Assembly: GCF_036099295.1 (NCBI RefSeq)
Contig: NZ_CP107976.1
Coordinates: 868,001-932,000, forward strand
Direction of reading: 5' to 3'
Origin: Streptomyces sp. NBC_00358
Lineage (GTDB): Bacteria; Actinomycetota; Actinomycetes; Streptomycetales; Streptomycetaceae
DNA: 64,000 nt
Under the pieces are notes generated by a model, which was not told where the DNA came from, did not search any database, and saw nothing but the letters and a program-made list of their open reading frames with translations. Position 1 is the first letter of the stretch; every line of letters begins with the position of its first letter. Shown piece after piece: positions 33,017 through 41,188 of the stretch. The translations under genes were made by a program, and so were the position numbers.

Positions 33017-34591
33017 ATGTTGTCAGTGACCGGCCTGTCGAAGTCCTTCCCCGGCGTGAAGGCCCTGTCCTCGGTGGACTTCACGGCCCGCGCCGGGGAG
33101 GTGCACGCCCTCATCGGAGAGAACGGCGCGGGCAAGTCGACCCTCATCAAGGTCCTCACCGGCGTGTACCGGCCCGACGAGGGCGAGGTGACGTACGACG
33201 GTGCCCCGGTCCGCTTCGCCACACCGCTCCAGGCGCAGCACGCGGGAATCTCCACCATCTACCAGGAGGTCAACCTCGTCCCGCTGATGAGCGTGGCCCG
33301 CAATCTCTTCCTCGGCCGCGAACCCCGTGGCCGGCTCGGACTGATCGACTTCCGGAGCATGCACCGGCAGGCCGAGGAGGCGCTGAGCGAACTCGGTCTG
33401 CGCGTCGACGTGCGCCGGCCACTGCGTGAACTGGGCGTCGGCGCACAGCAGATGGTTGCCCTCGCCCGCGCCGTCTCGGTGGACGCCCGGGTGGTCGTCA
33501 TGGACGAGCCGACCTCCTCGCTCGAACCACGCGAGGTGCGGACCCTGTTCGGGGTGATCCGGATGCTGCGCGAGCGGGGCATCGCGGTGATCTACGTCAG
33601 CCACCGGCTCGACGAGTTGTACGAGATCTGCGACGCGGTCACCGTGCTGCGCGACGGCTCGGTGGTGCACACGGGCCGGATCGCCGAGCTCGACCGGCTG
33701 AGGCTGGTGGCTCTGATGCTGGGGCGGGAGATCGCGGACGTACGGCAGGACGGCCTGACCAAGTTCGCGGGCGGCCGCGACACCGAGTCCGAACCCGTCC
33801 TGGAGGCACGGGAATTGAGTGTGCGTCACCAATTGCACGGAGTGTCCGTCTCCGTGCGCCCCGGCGAGGTGGTGGGGCTCGGCGGGCTGCTCGGTTCGGG
33901 CCGCACCGAGACCGCCAAGGCCATCGCGGGCGCGCTGGCCACCGACTCCGGGCGGGTCGTGGTGGCGGGCGTCCGGGTGCGGACCGGCTCGACGCCCGCC
34001 GCGATCCGCGCCGGCATCAGCCTGCTCCCCGAGGACCGCAAGGCCGAGGGGATCGTGCCGGGTCTCTCGGTCCGCGAGAACATCGCGCTCGCCGCGCTGC
34101 CCGGCCTCTCACGCTTCGGCCTGGTCGACGAGGCACGCATCGACCGGATCGTGGACACGTTCATGAAGCGGCTGCGGATCAAGGCGGCGAGCCCCCACCA
34201 GAAGGTGGGCGAACTGTCCGGCGGCAACCAGCAGAAGGTGCTGCTGGCCCGCTGGCTGGCCATGCAGCCCAAGGTCCTGCTCCTGGACGAGCCGACCCGG
34301 GGCATCGACGTCGGCGCCAAGGCGGAGGTGCAGAAGCTGATCGACGAACTGGCCGACGACGGACTCGGCGTCCTGCTCATCTCCTCGGACCCCGAGGAAC
34401 TGATCGAGGGAAGCGACCGGGTGATCGTGCTCAAGGACGGCGCGGTGGTCGAGGAGCTCACCGGCGACGCCGTCACCGAGGACCGCCTCATGCGCGCCAT
34501 CGCCACCGCGCCCACGACCCCCGCGACGCCCGCGGCCCCCGCGGCCACGGCCGCCGGCACGAGCACCGGCCCGGGAGGCCACGATGACTGA
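33017..34591 (+). CDS. Sugar ABC transporter ATP-binding protein (YtfR-like)
   Basis: A 524-residue double ATPase typical of monosaccharide importers (RbsA/YtfR class). The first nucleotide-binding domain has Walker A GENGAGKST (residues 34-42) and Walker B VVVMDEPTSS; the second has the degenerate GLLGSGRTETA, LSGGNQQKVLLARW signature and LLLDEPTRGIDVG. It starts 1 bp after the binding protein's stop, and the permease starts 8 bp before its end. The C-terminus is a low-complexity Thr/Ala/Pro tail that codes through the overlap with the permease. Confidence 0.93.
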   Translation: MLSVTGLSKSFPGVKALSSVDFTARAGEVHALIGENGAGKSTLIKVLTGVYRPDEGEVTYDGAPVRFATPLQAQHAGISTIYQEVNLVPLMSVARNLFLGREPRGRLGLIDFRSMHRQAEEALSELGLRVDVRRPLRELGVGAQQMVALARAVSVDARVVVMDEPTSSLEPREVRTLFGVIRMLRERGIAVIYVSHRLDELYEICDAVTVLRDGSVVHTGRIAELDRLRLVALMLGREIADVRQDGLTKFAGGRDTESEPVLEARELSVRHQLHGVSVSVRPGEVVGLGGLLGSGRTETAKAIAGALATDSGRVVVAGVRVRTGSTPAAIRAGISLLPEDRKAEGIVPGLSVRENIALAALPGLSRFGLVDEARIDRIVDTFMKRLRIKAASPHQKVGELSGGNQQKVLLARWLAMQPKVLLLDEPTRGIDVGAKAEVQKLIDELADDGLGVLLISSDPEELIEGSDRVIVLKDGAVVEELTGDAVTEDRLMRAIATAPTTPATPAAPAATAAGTSTGPGGHDD

Positions 34592-35546
34592 CCTGACGCT
34601 CGGCCGGGTGACCGTCGACCGCGGCCGGCTGCTGGGCCTGCTCCAGGAGTACGGCGTCTACGCGGGCGTCGTGGCCCTGCTGCTGGTGAACACCTTCTTC
34701 ACCCCGCACTTCCTGTCCACCGAGAACTTCCGCACCCAGGCGGTCCAGGTCTCCCCGGTACTGATCGTCGCGCTGGGCATGGCGCTGGCCATCGGCAGCG
34801 AGGGCGTCGACCTGGCGGTGGGCTCGGTGATGGCCCTGTCCACCTCGCTCCTGTCCCTCTACCTCGGCTACGGGCCCGGCGTCGCCATCCTGATCGCCCT
34901 GGTGGGCGGCGCCGTGATCGGCGTCGCGAACGGATCCCTCATCGCGTTCGTCGGTGTCCAGCCCATCGTCGCGACGCTCGCCCTGATGGTCGCCGGGCGC
35001 GGTATCGCCCTGGTGCTCCTCCCCCAGCTCAAGGACGTCCACGACCCGGCCATGGCGGAACTCGGCTCCGGCGATGTCCTCGGCGTCCCGTATCTGGTGC
35101 TGATCGCCGCCGCCCTCGCCCTGCTGGTCGCCTTCGTCGTACGGCGCACGACCTTCGGCCGCCAACTCCTGGCCATCGGGGACAGCCGTCCGGCGGCCCG
35201 GCTCGCCGGACTGCCGGTGCGCCGCGTCCTCATCCTGGTGTACGTCTGCTCGGGCGTCCTCGCGGCCGTCGCGGGTGTGCTGGCCACCGCCCGCCTCACC
35301 GCGAGCGACCCGACCTCGCTCGGCAACCTGATGGAACTGTCCGCGATCACCGCGGTCGTGGTAGGCGGCACCCCGTTGAGCGGAGGCCGCGTACGCATCG
35401 GCGGCACGGTCGCCGGCGCCGTCCTCATCCAGTTGCTCACCACCACCCTCATCAAGCACGATCTGCCGCCGTCGTGGACCCAGATCGCCCAGGCCGTGGT
35501 GATCGTCCTCGCGGTCTACGCGGCACGGGAACGAGGAAAGCGATGA
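34584..35546 (+). CDS. Sugar ABC transporter permease (YtfT-like)
   Basis: A 320-residue membrane permease of the RbsC-type family with about ten helices; LAIGSEGVDLAVGSVMALS is the conserved segment after the second helix, and GDSRPAARLAGLPVRRV the coupling-type loop near the C-terminal third. It overlaps the ATPase (start 34584 versus ATPase stop 34591) and the second permease (ATGA at 35543-35546), showing tight translational coupling. With YjfF-like permease it would form the heterodimeric channel. Confidence 0.92.
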   Translation: MTDLTLGRVTVDRGRLLGLLQEYGVYAGVVALLLVNTFFTPHFLSTENFRTQAVQVSPVLIVALGMALAIGSEGVDLAVGSVMALSTSLLSLYLGYGPGVAILIALVGGAVIGVANGSLIAFVGVQPIVATLALMVAGRGIALVLLPQLKDVHDPAMAELGSGDVLGVPYLVLIAAALALLVAFVVRRTTFGRQLLAIGDSRPAARLAGLPVRRVLILVYVCSGVLAAVAGVLATARLTASDPTSLGNLMELSAITAVVVGGTPLSGGRVRIGGTVAGAVLIQLLTTTLIKHDLPPSWTQIAQAVVIVLAVYAARERGKR

Positions 35547-36565
35547 CGACCGACGTGGACATTCCGGTACGCGCCCGGGACACGGCCGAGGAGGAGCCGT
35601 CCGGCGCCGGCCGCTCCGAACGGCTCAGCGCCCTCGCCCAGCAGCACGGCGCGCTGGTCACCCTGATCGTCGCGATGACCGTGGCGTCCTTCAGCTTCGA
35701 CACGTTCCTGACCGGCGACAACCTGGAGAACATGGCGCTCTCCTCGGCGTTCCTCGCCGTGGTCGCGCTCGGCATGACCTTCGTCATCGTCACCGGCGGC
35801 ATCGATCTGTCCGTCGGCTCGCTCTTCGCGCTCGGCGGTGTGCTGGCCGCCTGGGGGTCGCGGTACGGAACGGTCGTCGCGCTGCTGCTGCCCCTGGCCG
35901 TCTGCGGACTGATCGGTCTGGTCAACGGCTTGCTGATCGCCCGCTCGCGGCTGGCTCCGTTCATCGTGACGCTCGCCTCGATGCTGGGTGCCCGGGGCCT
36001 CCTGCTCTCCGTCACCGACGAGGGCTCGAAGACGTATCTCGTGGACAAGGACTCGTTCTTCGCCAAGCTCGGACAGGGTGCGCTGCTGGGGGTCGGCGTG
36101 CCCGTGTGGATCACCGTGGCCCTGTTCGTGCTCGGTGCGGTGGTCCTGCGGCGCACCCGGTTCGGGCAGTACGTGTACGCGGTCGGCGGGAACGAGGACG
36201 CGGCGGCTCTGATGGGCGCCCCCGTGGCCCGTACGAAAATCTCCGTCTACACGCTCTCCGGGCTGTGCGCGGGACTCGCCGGGGCGCTCAACGCGGCGTG
36301 GCTGGTGTCGGGCGTGACGATCCTCGGCTCCGGCATGGAACTGGAGGCGATCTCCGCGGTCGTCATCGGCGGCACCCTGCTCACGGGCGGGTTCGGCTTC
36401 ATCAGCGGTTCGCTGGTGGGCGTGCTGCTGCTGAAGGTCATCCAGAACGTCATCAACCAGATCGGCTCGCTCGACTCCGCCTACCAACAGGTCGTCAGCG
36501 GCGCCTTCCTGGCCGCCGTCGTCATCGCCCAGACGTGGCTGGGACGCCGGCGCCGGGTGCTGTGA
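35543..36565 (+). CDS. Sugar ABC transporter permease (YjfF-like)
   Basis: A 340-residue membrane permease with a longer N-terminal cytoplasmic stretch than its partner (acidic, about 35 residues). The conserved FVIVTGGIDLSVGSLFALG and YAVGGNEDAAALMGAPVARTK segments place it in the same permease family; a second distinct permease is characteristic of YtfQRT-YjfF systems. It starts by ATGA overlap with the previous gene and ends before a strong terminator, so it is the last gene of the operon. Confidence 0.92.
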   Translation: MTTDVDIPVRARDTAEEEPSGAGRSERLSALAQQHGALVTLIVAMTVASFSFDTFLTGDNLENMALSSAFLAVVALGMTFVIVTGGIDLSVGSLFALGGVLAAWGSRYGTVVALLLPLAVCGLIGLVNGLLIARSRLAPFIVTLASMLGARGLLLSVTDEGSKTYLVDKDSFFAKLGQGALLGVGVPVWITVALFVLGAVVLRRTRFGQYVYAVGGNEDAAALMGAPVARTKISVYTLSGLCAGLAGALNAAWLVSGVTILGSGMELEAISAVVIGGTLLTGGFGFISGSLVGVLLLKVIQNVINQIGSLDSAYQQVVSGAFLAAVVIAQTWLGRRRRVL

Positions 36566-36588
36566 AGACCGCGGCCCGCACGCACCGC

Positions 36589-36630
36589 GGGAAGGCTCGC
36601 CCGTCCCCCTCGGGGAGGGCGAGCCTTCCC
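36589..36630 (+). terminator. Terminator after sugar ABC operon
   Basis: 14-bp perfect outer stem (36589-36602 with 36617-36630) with a short inner CCC/GGG pairing, 23 bp after the last permease. It can also stop the opposing methyltransferase gene transcript. Confidence 0.82.
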
Positions 36631-36650
36631 ACGAAGTCGTACGAGCGCCC

Positions 36651-37280
36651 TCATACCCTCGTCATGGCGACGCGCCAGGCCCGGATGCCCGCCGGGTCCG
36701 AGGTGATCTCGATCGTGGCCGGCTCGACGGAATCGATCCGCAGCGCGTCGGTGAACGCGGCCGTGATGTCGTCCCGGGTCAGACGGTGCGGTCCCCTGGC
36801 CCCGGTCCGGGGCTCCCGGTCGCTGAAGCACAGCATGAAATAGCGGCCTCCGGGTCGTAGTACGGTCCGCAGTCCGCCGGTGAACGCGGCGCGGTCCTCC
36901 GGATCGAGCATGTGGAACAGTCCGGAGTCCAGCACCGTGTCGAACCGCTCCCCCAGATCCGTCAGCCGCCGCGCGTCGTGGTGGAGGAACCGTGCCGTGG
37001 CCCCACGCCGACGCGCCTTCTCCCGCGCGGCATCGAGCGCGGTGGCCGCCAGGTCGAGGCCGGTGGCCTCAAGGCCGAGGTCGGCGCACATGAGTACGTG
37101 CTCCCCCGTACCGCAGCCGACGTCGAGTACCCGTCCGCGGATGGCACCCGACCGCGCGAGGTCGAGAAGGACCGGCTGCGGATGTCCGATCTCCCACGGC
37201 GGCCGGACGGCGTACAGGTCGTCGAGCCACTGCCAGGGATTCGGCGCGTCCGCGTCGTCGTACGAGTGCGGTCCGGTCAT
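36651..37280 (-). CDS. Class I SAM-dependent methyltransferase
   Basis: A 209-residue Rossmann-fold methyltransferase with motif I VLDVGCGTGEHVL, the acidic end of strand 2 in EATGLDLA, motif post-I FDTVLDSGLFHML and motif III LRPGGRYFMLCF. The small-molecule methyltransferase 11/25-type families fit. ATG 37280 has GGAAGG about 9 nt upstream; an upstream in-frame start at 37370 adds an Arg-rich tail. It is convergent with the sugar operon. The substrate cannot be predicted. Confidence 0.87.
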   Translation of the reverse strand: MTGPHSYDDADAPNPWQWLDDLYAVRPPWEIGHPQPVLLDLARSGAIRGRVLDVGCGTGEHVLMCADLGLEATGLDLAATALDAAREKARRRGATARFLHHDARRLTDLGERFDTVLDSGLFHMLDPEDRAAFTGGLRTVLRPGGRYFMLCFSDREPRTGARGPHRLTRDDITAAFTDALRIDSVEPATIEITSDPAGIRAWRVAMTRV

Positions 37281-37631
37281 GCGATCGGCCTTCCACCGCC
37301 GCCGTCGCCCGGGTCCGGAGCCCGGGATCACGTCGGGGCGGCGCTCTACCGGTCGACTGTACGCCGGCACGCCGGCACGTCGGAGGGGCCTCTCGGCCGT
37401 GCGGGGGACGGCGCGCCGGGGCGGTGCGCGGCGCCGGGCTCGTGCCTGAACGTCGTGCCCGGACGCAGAAGACCCGCACCGTGCGGGTGCGGGTCTTGTG
37501 CGGCGATGCCGTCCTGCGGGTTCGTGACGTTCACCGGGTCCGATCGGGCCCGGGACTACAGCCGGTCACCTCCACGTCCTGACCGGATGTCACCCGCGTA
37601 CGCCCTGAACTGGGCGGTCTTCAGGAGCTGT
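37281..37631. other. Intergenic region with LTD-gene terminator
   Basis: 351 bp between two minus-strand genes. It holds the terminator at 37465-37501 for the LTD gene and, nearer the methyltransferase, its promoter. I see no gene with convincing coding character. Confidence 0.45.
37465..37501 (-). terminator. Terminator after LTD repeat gene
   Basis: 12-bp stem (37469-37480 with 37486-37497), extended by 3 more pairs with a G-G mismatch, about 130 bp downstream of the LTD gene's stop. Confidence 0.6.
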
Positions 37632-38555
37632 TCAGTGACCGATGAGGCCGTGGAGCGGACCGTGACCCTGTCCCTGGCCCTGGCCCTGTCCCTGACCCTG
37701 GCCGTGACCCTGACCCTGGCCCTGGCCCTGACCCTGGCCCTGGCCCTGGCCCTGGCCCTGGCCGTGACCCTGACCCTGACCCTGACCCTGACCCTGTCCG
37801 TGACCCTGACCCTGGCCCTGACCCTGGCCCTGACCCTGACCCTGGCCGTGACCCTGGCCCTGGCCGCGGTTCTCTCCGCGCCCGCGGTCGTGGTCACGGC
37901 CCTGGCCACGGTCGTCGCCGTGTCCACGGTTGTCGCCGTGACCGCGGTGGTCGTCGCGGCCGTGGTCGCGGTGGTCGTCGCGACCGTGACCGCGGTGGTC
38001 GTCACGGCCGTGGTCGCGGTGGTCGTCGCGACCGTGACCGCGGTGGTCGTCGCGACCGTGGTCGCGGTGGTCGTCACGGCCGTGGTCACGGTCGTGCTGC
38101 CGGCCCCAGGAGACGCTGTCGACGAAGCGGCCGCGGTCGGTGCGCAGCGTGGCGGCGTCGGAGTGGTTGTCCCACACCTCGTTGCGGCGGTCCTGGAAGA
38201 GGTCCCGGCTGGTGTCACGGCCGAAGCCCGTGTGGATACGGACGGTGGAACGGGCGGCCAGGCGGTAGTGGGTGAAGGTGTAGCGGTTGCCGTCCCTGTC
38301 CGACAGCGTCCAGCCGTTCAGGTTCACGCCACGGCGCGCGGAGTTGGTGATCTCCACCCACTCCGCGTTCAGCGAACGGCTCGAACGGTCGTTGAAGCCC
38401 GGCGCGTCGGCCTGAACCCTGCTGATGGCAACGTGGGTGGACTCGAAGCGCGGCTCCGCGGCGGAGGCGGACACCGCGGCCGAGCCGACGAGTGCGCCTG
38501 CCGCGATGGCCGCGGCCGCCACACGGCGGGCCGTGACAGACGTGGAAACGGACAT
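37632..38555 (-). CDS. Secreted lamin-tail-domain protein with His/Asp and Gln/Gly repeats
   Basis: A 307-residue exported protein: a signal peptide of about 33 residues, an LTD (lamin tail) domain (34-148; NAEWVEITNSARRGVNLNGWTL, WVEI and GWTL motifs), then two repeat tracts. Residues 153-207 repeat HGRDDHR/HRDHGRDD units, and 231-299 alternate Gly-Gln with occasional Gly-His. LTD domains in bacteria occur in secreted nucleases and surface proteins. The repeats suggest metal (His/Asp) binding or flexible, matrix-like structure; the role is unknown. The hexanucleotide tract is likely to vary in length between strains. Confidence 0.8.
   Translation of the reverse strand: MSVSTSVTARRVAAAAIAAGALVGSAAVSASAAEPRFESTHVAISRVQADAPGFNDRSSRSLNAEWVEITNSARRGVNLNGWTLSDRDGNRYTFTHYRLAARSTVRIHTGFGRDTSRDLFQDRRNEVWDNHSDAATLRTDRGRFVDSVSWGRQHDRDHGRDDHRDHGRDDHRGHGRDDHRDHGRDDHRGHGRDDHRDHGRDDHRGHGDNRGHGDDRGQGRDHDRGRGENRGQGQGHGQGQGQGQGQGQGQGHGQGQGQGQGQGHGQGQGQGQGQGQGQGQGQGHGQGQGQGQGQGQGHGPLHGLIGH
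37659..37865. repeat. Gly-Gln hexanucleotide repeat tract
   Basis: About 34 near-identical CAGGGC units (minus-strand sense), interrupted by occasional CACGGC, coding (GQ/GH)n in the LTD protein. The + strand reads as a hydrophobic LALT-like frame, an artefact of the repeat. Confidence 0.85.
37932..38099. repeat. His/Asp/Arg repeat tract
   Basis: Tandem 21-24-bp units coding GRDDHR(D/G)H, about seven to eight copies. Nearly identical at DNA level, so prone to expansion and contraction. Confidence 0.8.
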
Positions 38556-39081
38556 GAATGCTCCTCAAGTTCGAGAGCCGGCACACCCCGTGGGAGCACT
38601 CCCGTAGGAGAACCTGCACGGTGCGACCCTGTGCGAGTTTCCCGGCCCGGTGGCCGAGGACTCATAAGTTGCTCCACGTCCCCGCCCCGGACGGGCGACA
38701 CTCGACCGCTGTTACCAATTACGGACATATCAGTTACAGACGCCTGCATAAGGCCTTTAACTGCACAAAGCTGAAAAGTGATGGAGTGTCATCGTCAACT
38801 CCCTTACTCCCACAGCATTCGTGCCGTATCCGGTCATCTCCCGCATACCATCACGTCACCCGCTCGTCACCCGAAAGTGGGTAACACCCCTCCGGCCCGA
38901 TCCGGCCGGGGAAGGGCGTGCCGCGCGCCTTCCGTCACGACACGGCCGTCGCGGCGACGTGGTGACTCGGTGACTCGGTGACTCGGTGACTCGGACAGGT
39001 GTCGCCGGGTCCGTTCCTGCGGCCGATGTCCCGCCCGGCCCGGCCTGACGAGTCGGGCCGTACCGGCCGGGTCGGGCCGCC
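38556..39081. other. Upstream region of LTD gene, AT-rich stretch and octamer repeat
   Basis: 526 bp. The 38705-38800 part is distinctly AT-rich for this genome (TTACCAATTACGG, TTTAACTGCACAAAG) and probably holds the LTD gene promoter. Four GGTGACTC copies lie at 38961-38992. I see no gene with convincing coding character. Confidence 0.45.
38961..38992. repeat. GGTGACTC octamer repeat, four copies
   Basis: Four perfect tandem copies. It lies about 90 bp beyond the stop of the 39082 gene and about 400 bp upstream of the LTD gene. Confidence 0.75.
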
Positions 39082-39432
39082 TCAGCGGAACTCGTGCACC
39101 AGTTGGATCCGGCCGACGATGTGCGTGTTGAACTCGTCCAGCTCCTCAGCGGGTACCCACAGCTCCAGGATCGTCCGGCCGCCCGCCTGCTGGACGGGAT
39201 ACCGGCGCAGGAACTCCGCGTCGACCTCGAAGCGGGTGACGAAACCGGCGCCGTCGTGCTTGACGTTCCAGTCCCGCGCGATCTTCACCGCGTAGTCCTC
39301 GTTGAGGACCGGATAGAAGATCGGCTGCTCAGGCAGTCGCGGCGGCCAGGCACTCCAGTCCAGAGCTCGGACGAGGTCCAACTCCTTGGGGCCGGTCGGG
39401 CGCCACAGAGTGGTCGTGCGCCGGGTGTTCAT
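39082..39432 (-). CDS. Conserved small protein (historical label ADP-ribosylation/crystallin J1)
   Basis: A 116-residue protein that begins TTTLWRPTGPKELDLV and contains FYPVLNEDYAVKIARDWN and GGRTILELWVPAEELDEFN. It resembles a widespread small actinobacterial protein often labelled ADP-ribosylation/crystallin J1 in genome annotations; that label is not supported by structure I can see, and the function is unknown. ATG 39432 has AGAGAG upstream. An in-frame start at 39516 is less likely. Confidence 0.72.
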   Translation of the reverse strand: MNTRRTTTLWRPTGPKELDLVRALDWSAWPPRLPEQPIFYPVLNEDYAVKIARDWNVKHDGAGFVTRFEVDAEFLRRYPVQQAGGRTILELWVPAEELDEFNTHIVGRIQLVHEFR

Positions 39433-39577
39433 GGGGATCGCTCTCTGAAGGTGGCCGACGGCCGACGCGGTCGGCCGGAGGTCCAGACGGTACGACAGGG
39501 CGTGCACCACGGCCAAGGCGTTTCCCTGGTCGCGCGACCCGCGAACAAATCCCGTCGCGGTGTCCGGGCCGGGTCCC

Positions 39578-39583
39578 TAACCT
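39578..39583 (+). promoter_or_regulatory. -10-like hexamer for a leaderless start
   Basis: TAACCT lies 6 nt before ATG 39590 with no Shine-Dalgarno. This is one of the better examples of the pattern. Confidence 0.5.
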
Positions 39584-39589
39584 GGCGTC

Positions 39590-39925
39590 ATGTCCCACTC
39601 AAAGACCTCGTACGTCTGTCTGCCGTGCCGTGCCTCGTACAAGCAGTCGTACGACAGGGACCGGCCGCGCCGGATCTGCCCCCGCTGCGCCGAACCGCTG
39701 GTGCACGTGGGGTCTGCCTTCGCTGCGCCCAGGCGTCGGGACACCGCCGCCTGGAGGACGCTCTCGGTGCTGGTCCACGCGGGCGTCGGGTTCCACAAGG
39801 GGTGCTGCGACTGCGGCCCCGGCTATCGCCCGCGCACCCTGCGCGAAGTCCGCGAGCGGATGACGTACGCCCGACGCACCGGTGAGCCTTTCGCCAGGGC
39901 GCTCGTTCGGCCCGAGGTTCCCTGA
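39590..39925 (+). CDS. Zinc-ribbon small protein
   Basis: A 111-residue protein with two CxxC pairs: YVCLPCRASY (Cys10, Cys13) and RRICPRCAEP (Cys30, Cys33), the layout of a zinc ribbon; further cysteines in KGCCDCGPGY may form a second site. The rest is basic. Such proteins bind DNA, RNA or protein; no partner is evident. It sits alone, with TAACCT 6 nt before the ATG. In genome annotations relatives are often mislabelled by short similarity to other enzymes. Confidence 0.7.
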   Translation: MSHSKTSYVCLPCRASYKQSYDRDRPRRICPRCAEPLVHVGSAFAAPRRRDTAAWRTLSVLVHAGVGFHKGCCDCGPGYRPRTLREVRERMTYARRTGEPFARALVRPEVP

Positions 39926-40006
39926 CGGTCCCCCGGGCCTCGGCTCCCCCGCGCCACCGGGCCGCCGTCGCTCCACCGGCGCCGCTGTGACGCCGTCGCG
40001 GTCCGG

Positions 40007-41089
40007 TCAGTTCTCCAGCCGGACCGACATCAGCATGGAGAACGTGTCCTCGTCGTCGGGCCGCCGGATCGCGATGGGCACGGTGGGTGCGCCGATCTCC
40101 AGGATCAGCCGGTCCCGGGCTCCTGCAGCGAGCGCGTGCAGCAGGAACTCGCGGTTGACGGCGACCTGGTCCGCGTCGTCGTCCCCGTCCTCGCCGATGA
40201 CGACCGTTCCGTCGGCCGTGACGCCGAGCATGGTGAGGTCGGGGGCGGTGTCGTCCTGCCCGCGGGCTTCCTCCGTACGGACCGGGCCGGTCTCCACCGC
40301 CTTCTGGAAGGTCGCCACGTCGACGAGGGCGCGACGGCCGGCAGGCAGGCGGATGAGGCGACGGTAGTCGGGGAATTCGTGGTCGAGGCACTGGCCGGCC
40401 GTCTGCCGGTCTCCGGCCTCCAGCGTCACGCGGTCACCGTCGACGTCGAGGTGTACGGATTCCTCGCCGCCGACCAGTGCCCGCATCGCGTCGACGAGCG
40501 GGGACGGGACGATGACCTGGACGCGGGAATCGGCGGGCCGGCCGGTGCCCGTCCGCGCGACAGCCATCCGGTACCGGTCGGTGGCCACGACGGTGAGTGC
40601 CTCGCCCTCGATGTCGAACAGGACACCGCCGAGCATCGGCAGTTCCGGGTCGGTACCCGCGGCGAAGCGGACCGCGTCCAGCGCGGCGGCGAGCTCCGGC
40701 GCCGGGACAGTCAGGCGGACGGCGGCGGTACGGGGCGGCGTCATGGGTTTCTCCCTGCGTTCGAGGAATGCTCGGAGCGTGGAGAGTTCGCCGCGGGCAT
40801 CGGAGAGTCCGGCCTCCAGGCGGCGCACATGCGCCCGGAACAGCCGGCGCACCAGGTCGGTGTCCGCGCCGGACCACCCGGCGAGCACCAGCCGGATGTC
40901 CGCCAGCGGCATGCCGGCCCGGCGCAACCCGGCCAGCAACCGGGCCTCGTCGAGCTGCTCGGGGCCGTACCAGCGGTAGCCGCTCACCGGATCCACCCAG
41001 GCGGGGACCAGCACACCACCGCGGTCGTAGAACCGCAGGGCGCTGACGCTCAGTCCGCTGTCCCGGGACATCTCACCAATGCTGCGCAT
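40007..41089 (-). CDS. MerR-type regulator fused to DnaN-like sliding clamp domains
   Basis: A 360-residue fusion. Residues 1-70 are a MerR winged HTH (RSIGEMSRDSGLSVSALRFYD, then WYGPEQLDEARLL), 75-112 a coiled-coil, and 123-360 match domains 2 and 3 of the DNA polymerase III beta clamp: PMLGGVLFDIEGEALTVVAT and DRYRMAVA, HEFPDYRRLI at 228-236. Domain 1 of the clamp is replaced by the MerR part. MerR proteins twist promoters when a ligand binds their C-terminal domain; here the ligand domain is a clamp, so it might sense DNA or clamp-binding peptides. ATG 41089 has GGAG 6 nt upstream. Confidence 0.85.
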   Translation of the reverse strand: MRSIGEMSRDSGLSVSALRFYDRGGVLVPAWVDPVSGYRWYGPEQLDEARLLAGLRRAGMPLADIRLVLAGWSGADTDLVRRLFRAHVRRLEAGLSDARGELSTLRAFLERREKPMTPPRTAAVRLTVPAPELAAALDAVRFAAGTDPELPMLGGVLFDIEGEALTVVATDRYRMAVARTGTGRPADSRVQVIVPSPLVDAMRALVGGEESVHLDVDGDRVTLEAGDRQTAGQCLDHEFPDYRRLIRLPAGRRALVDVATFQKAVETGPVRTEEARGQDDTAPDLTMLGVTADGTVVIGEDGDDDADQVAVNREFLLHALAAGARDRLILEIGAPTVPIAIRRPDDEDTFSMLMSVRLEN

Positions 41090-41188
41090 CTCGCTCTCCA
41101 CACCCGGAACCCTGAGCCCTCTACCAGGTCGAGGGTCAACCCGGTCCCGGCCGGCGGTTCCTCGGCCGGTCCCCCGGCCGGGCATCGA

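Noticed and set aside
36912..38774. A 620-codon + strand frame with hydrophobic repeats across the LTD gene.
   Set aside because: It is the antisense of the Gly-Gln and His/Asp repeats; Leu/Ala/Thr/Val runs come from complementing CAGGGC units.
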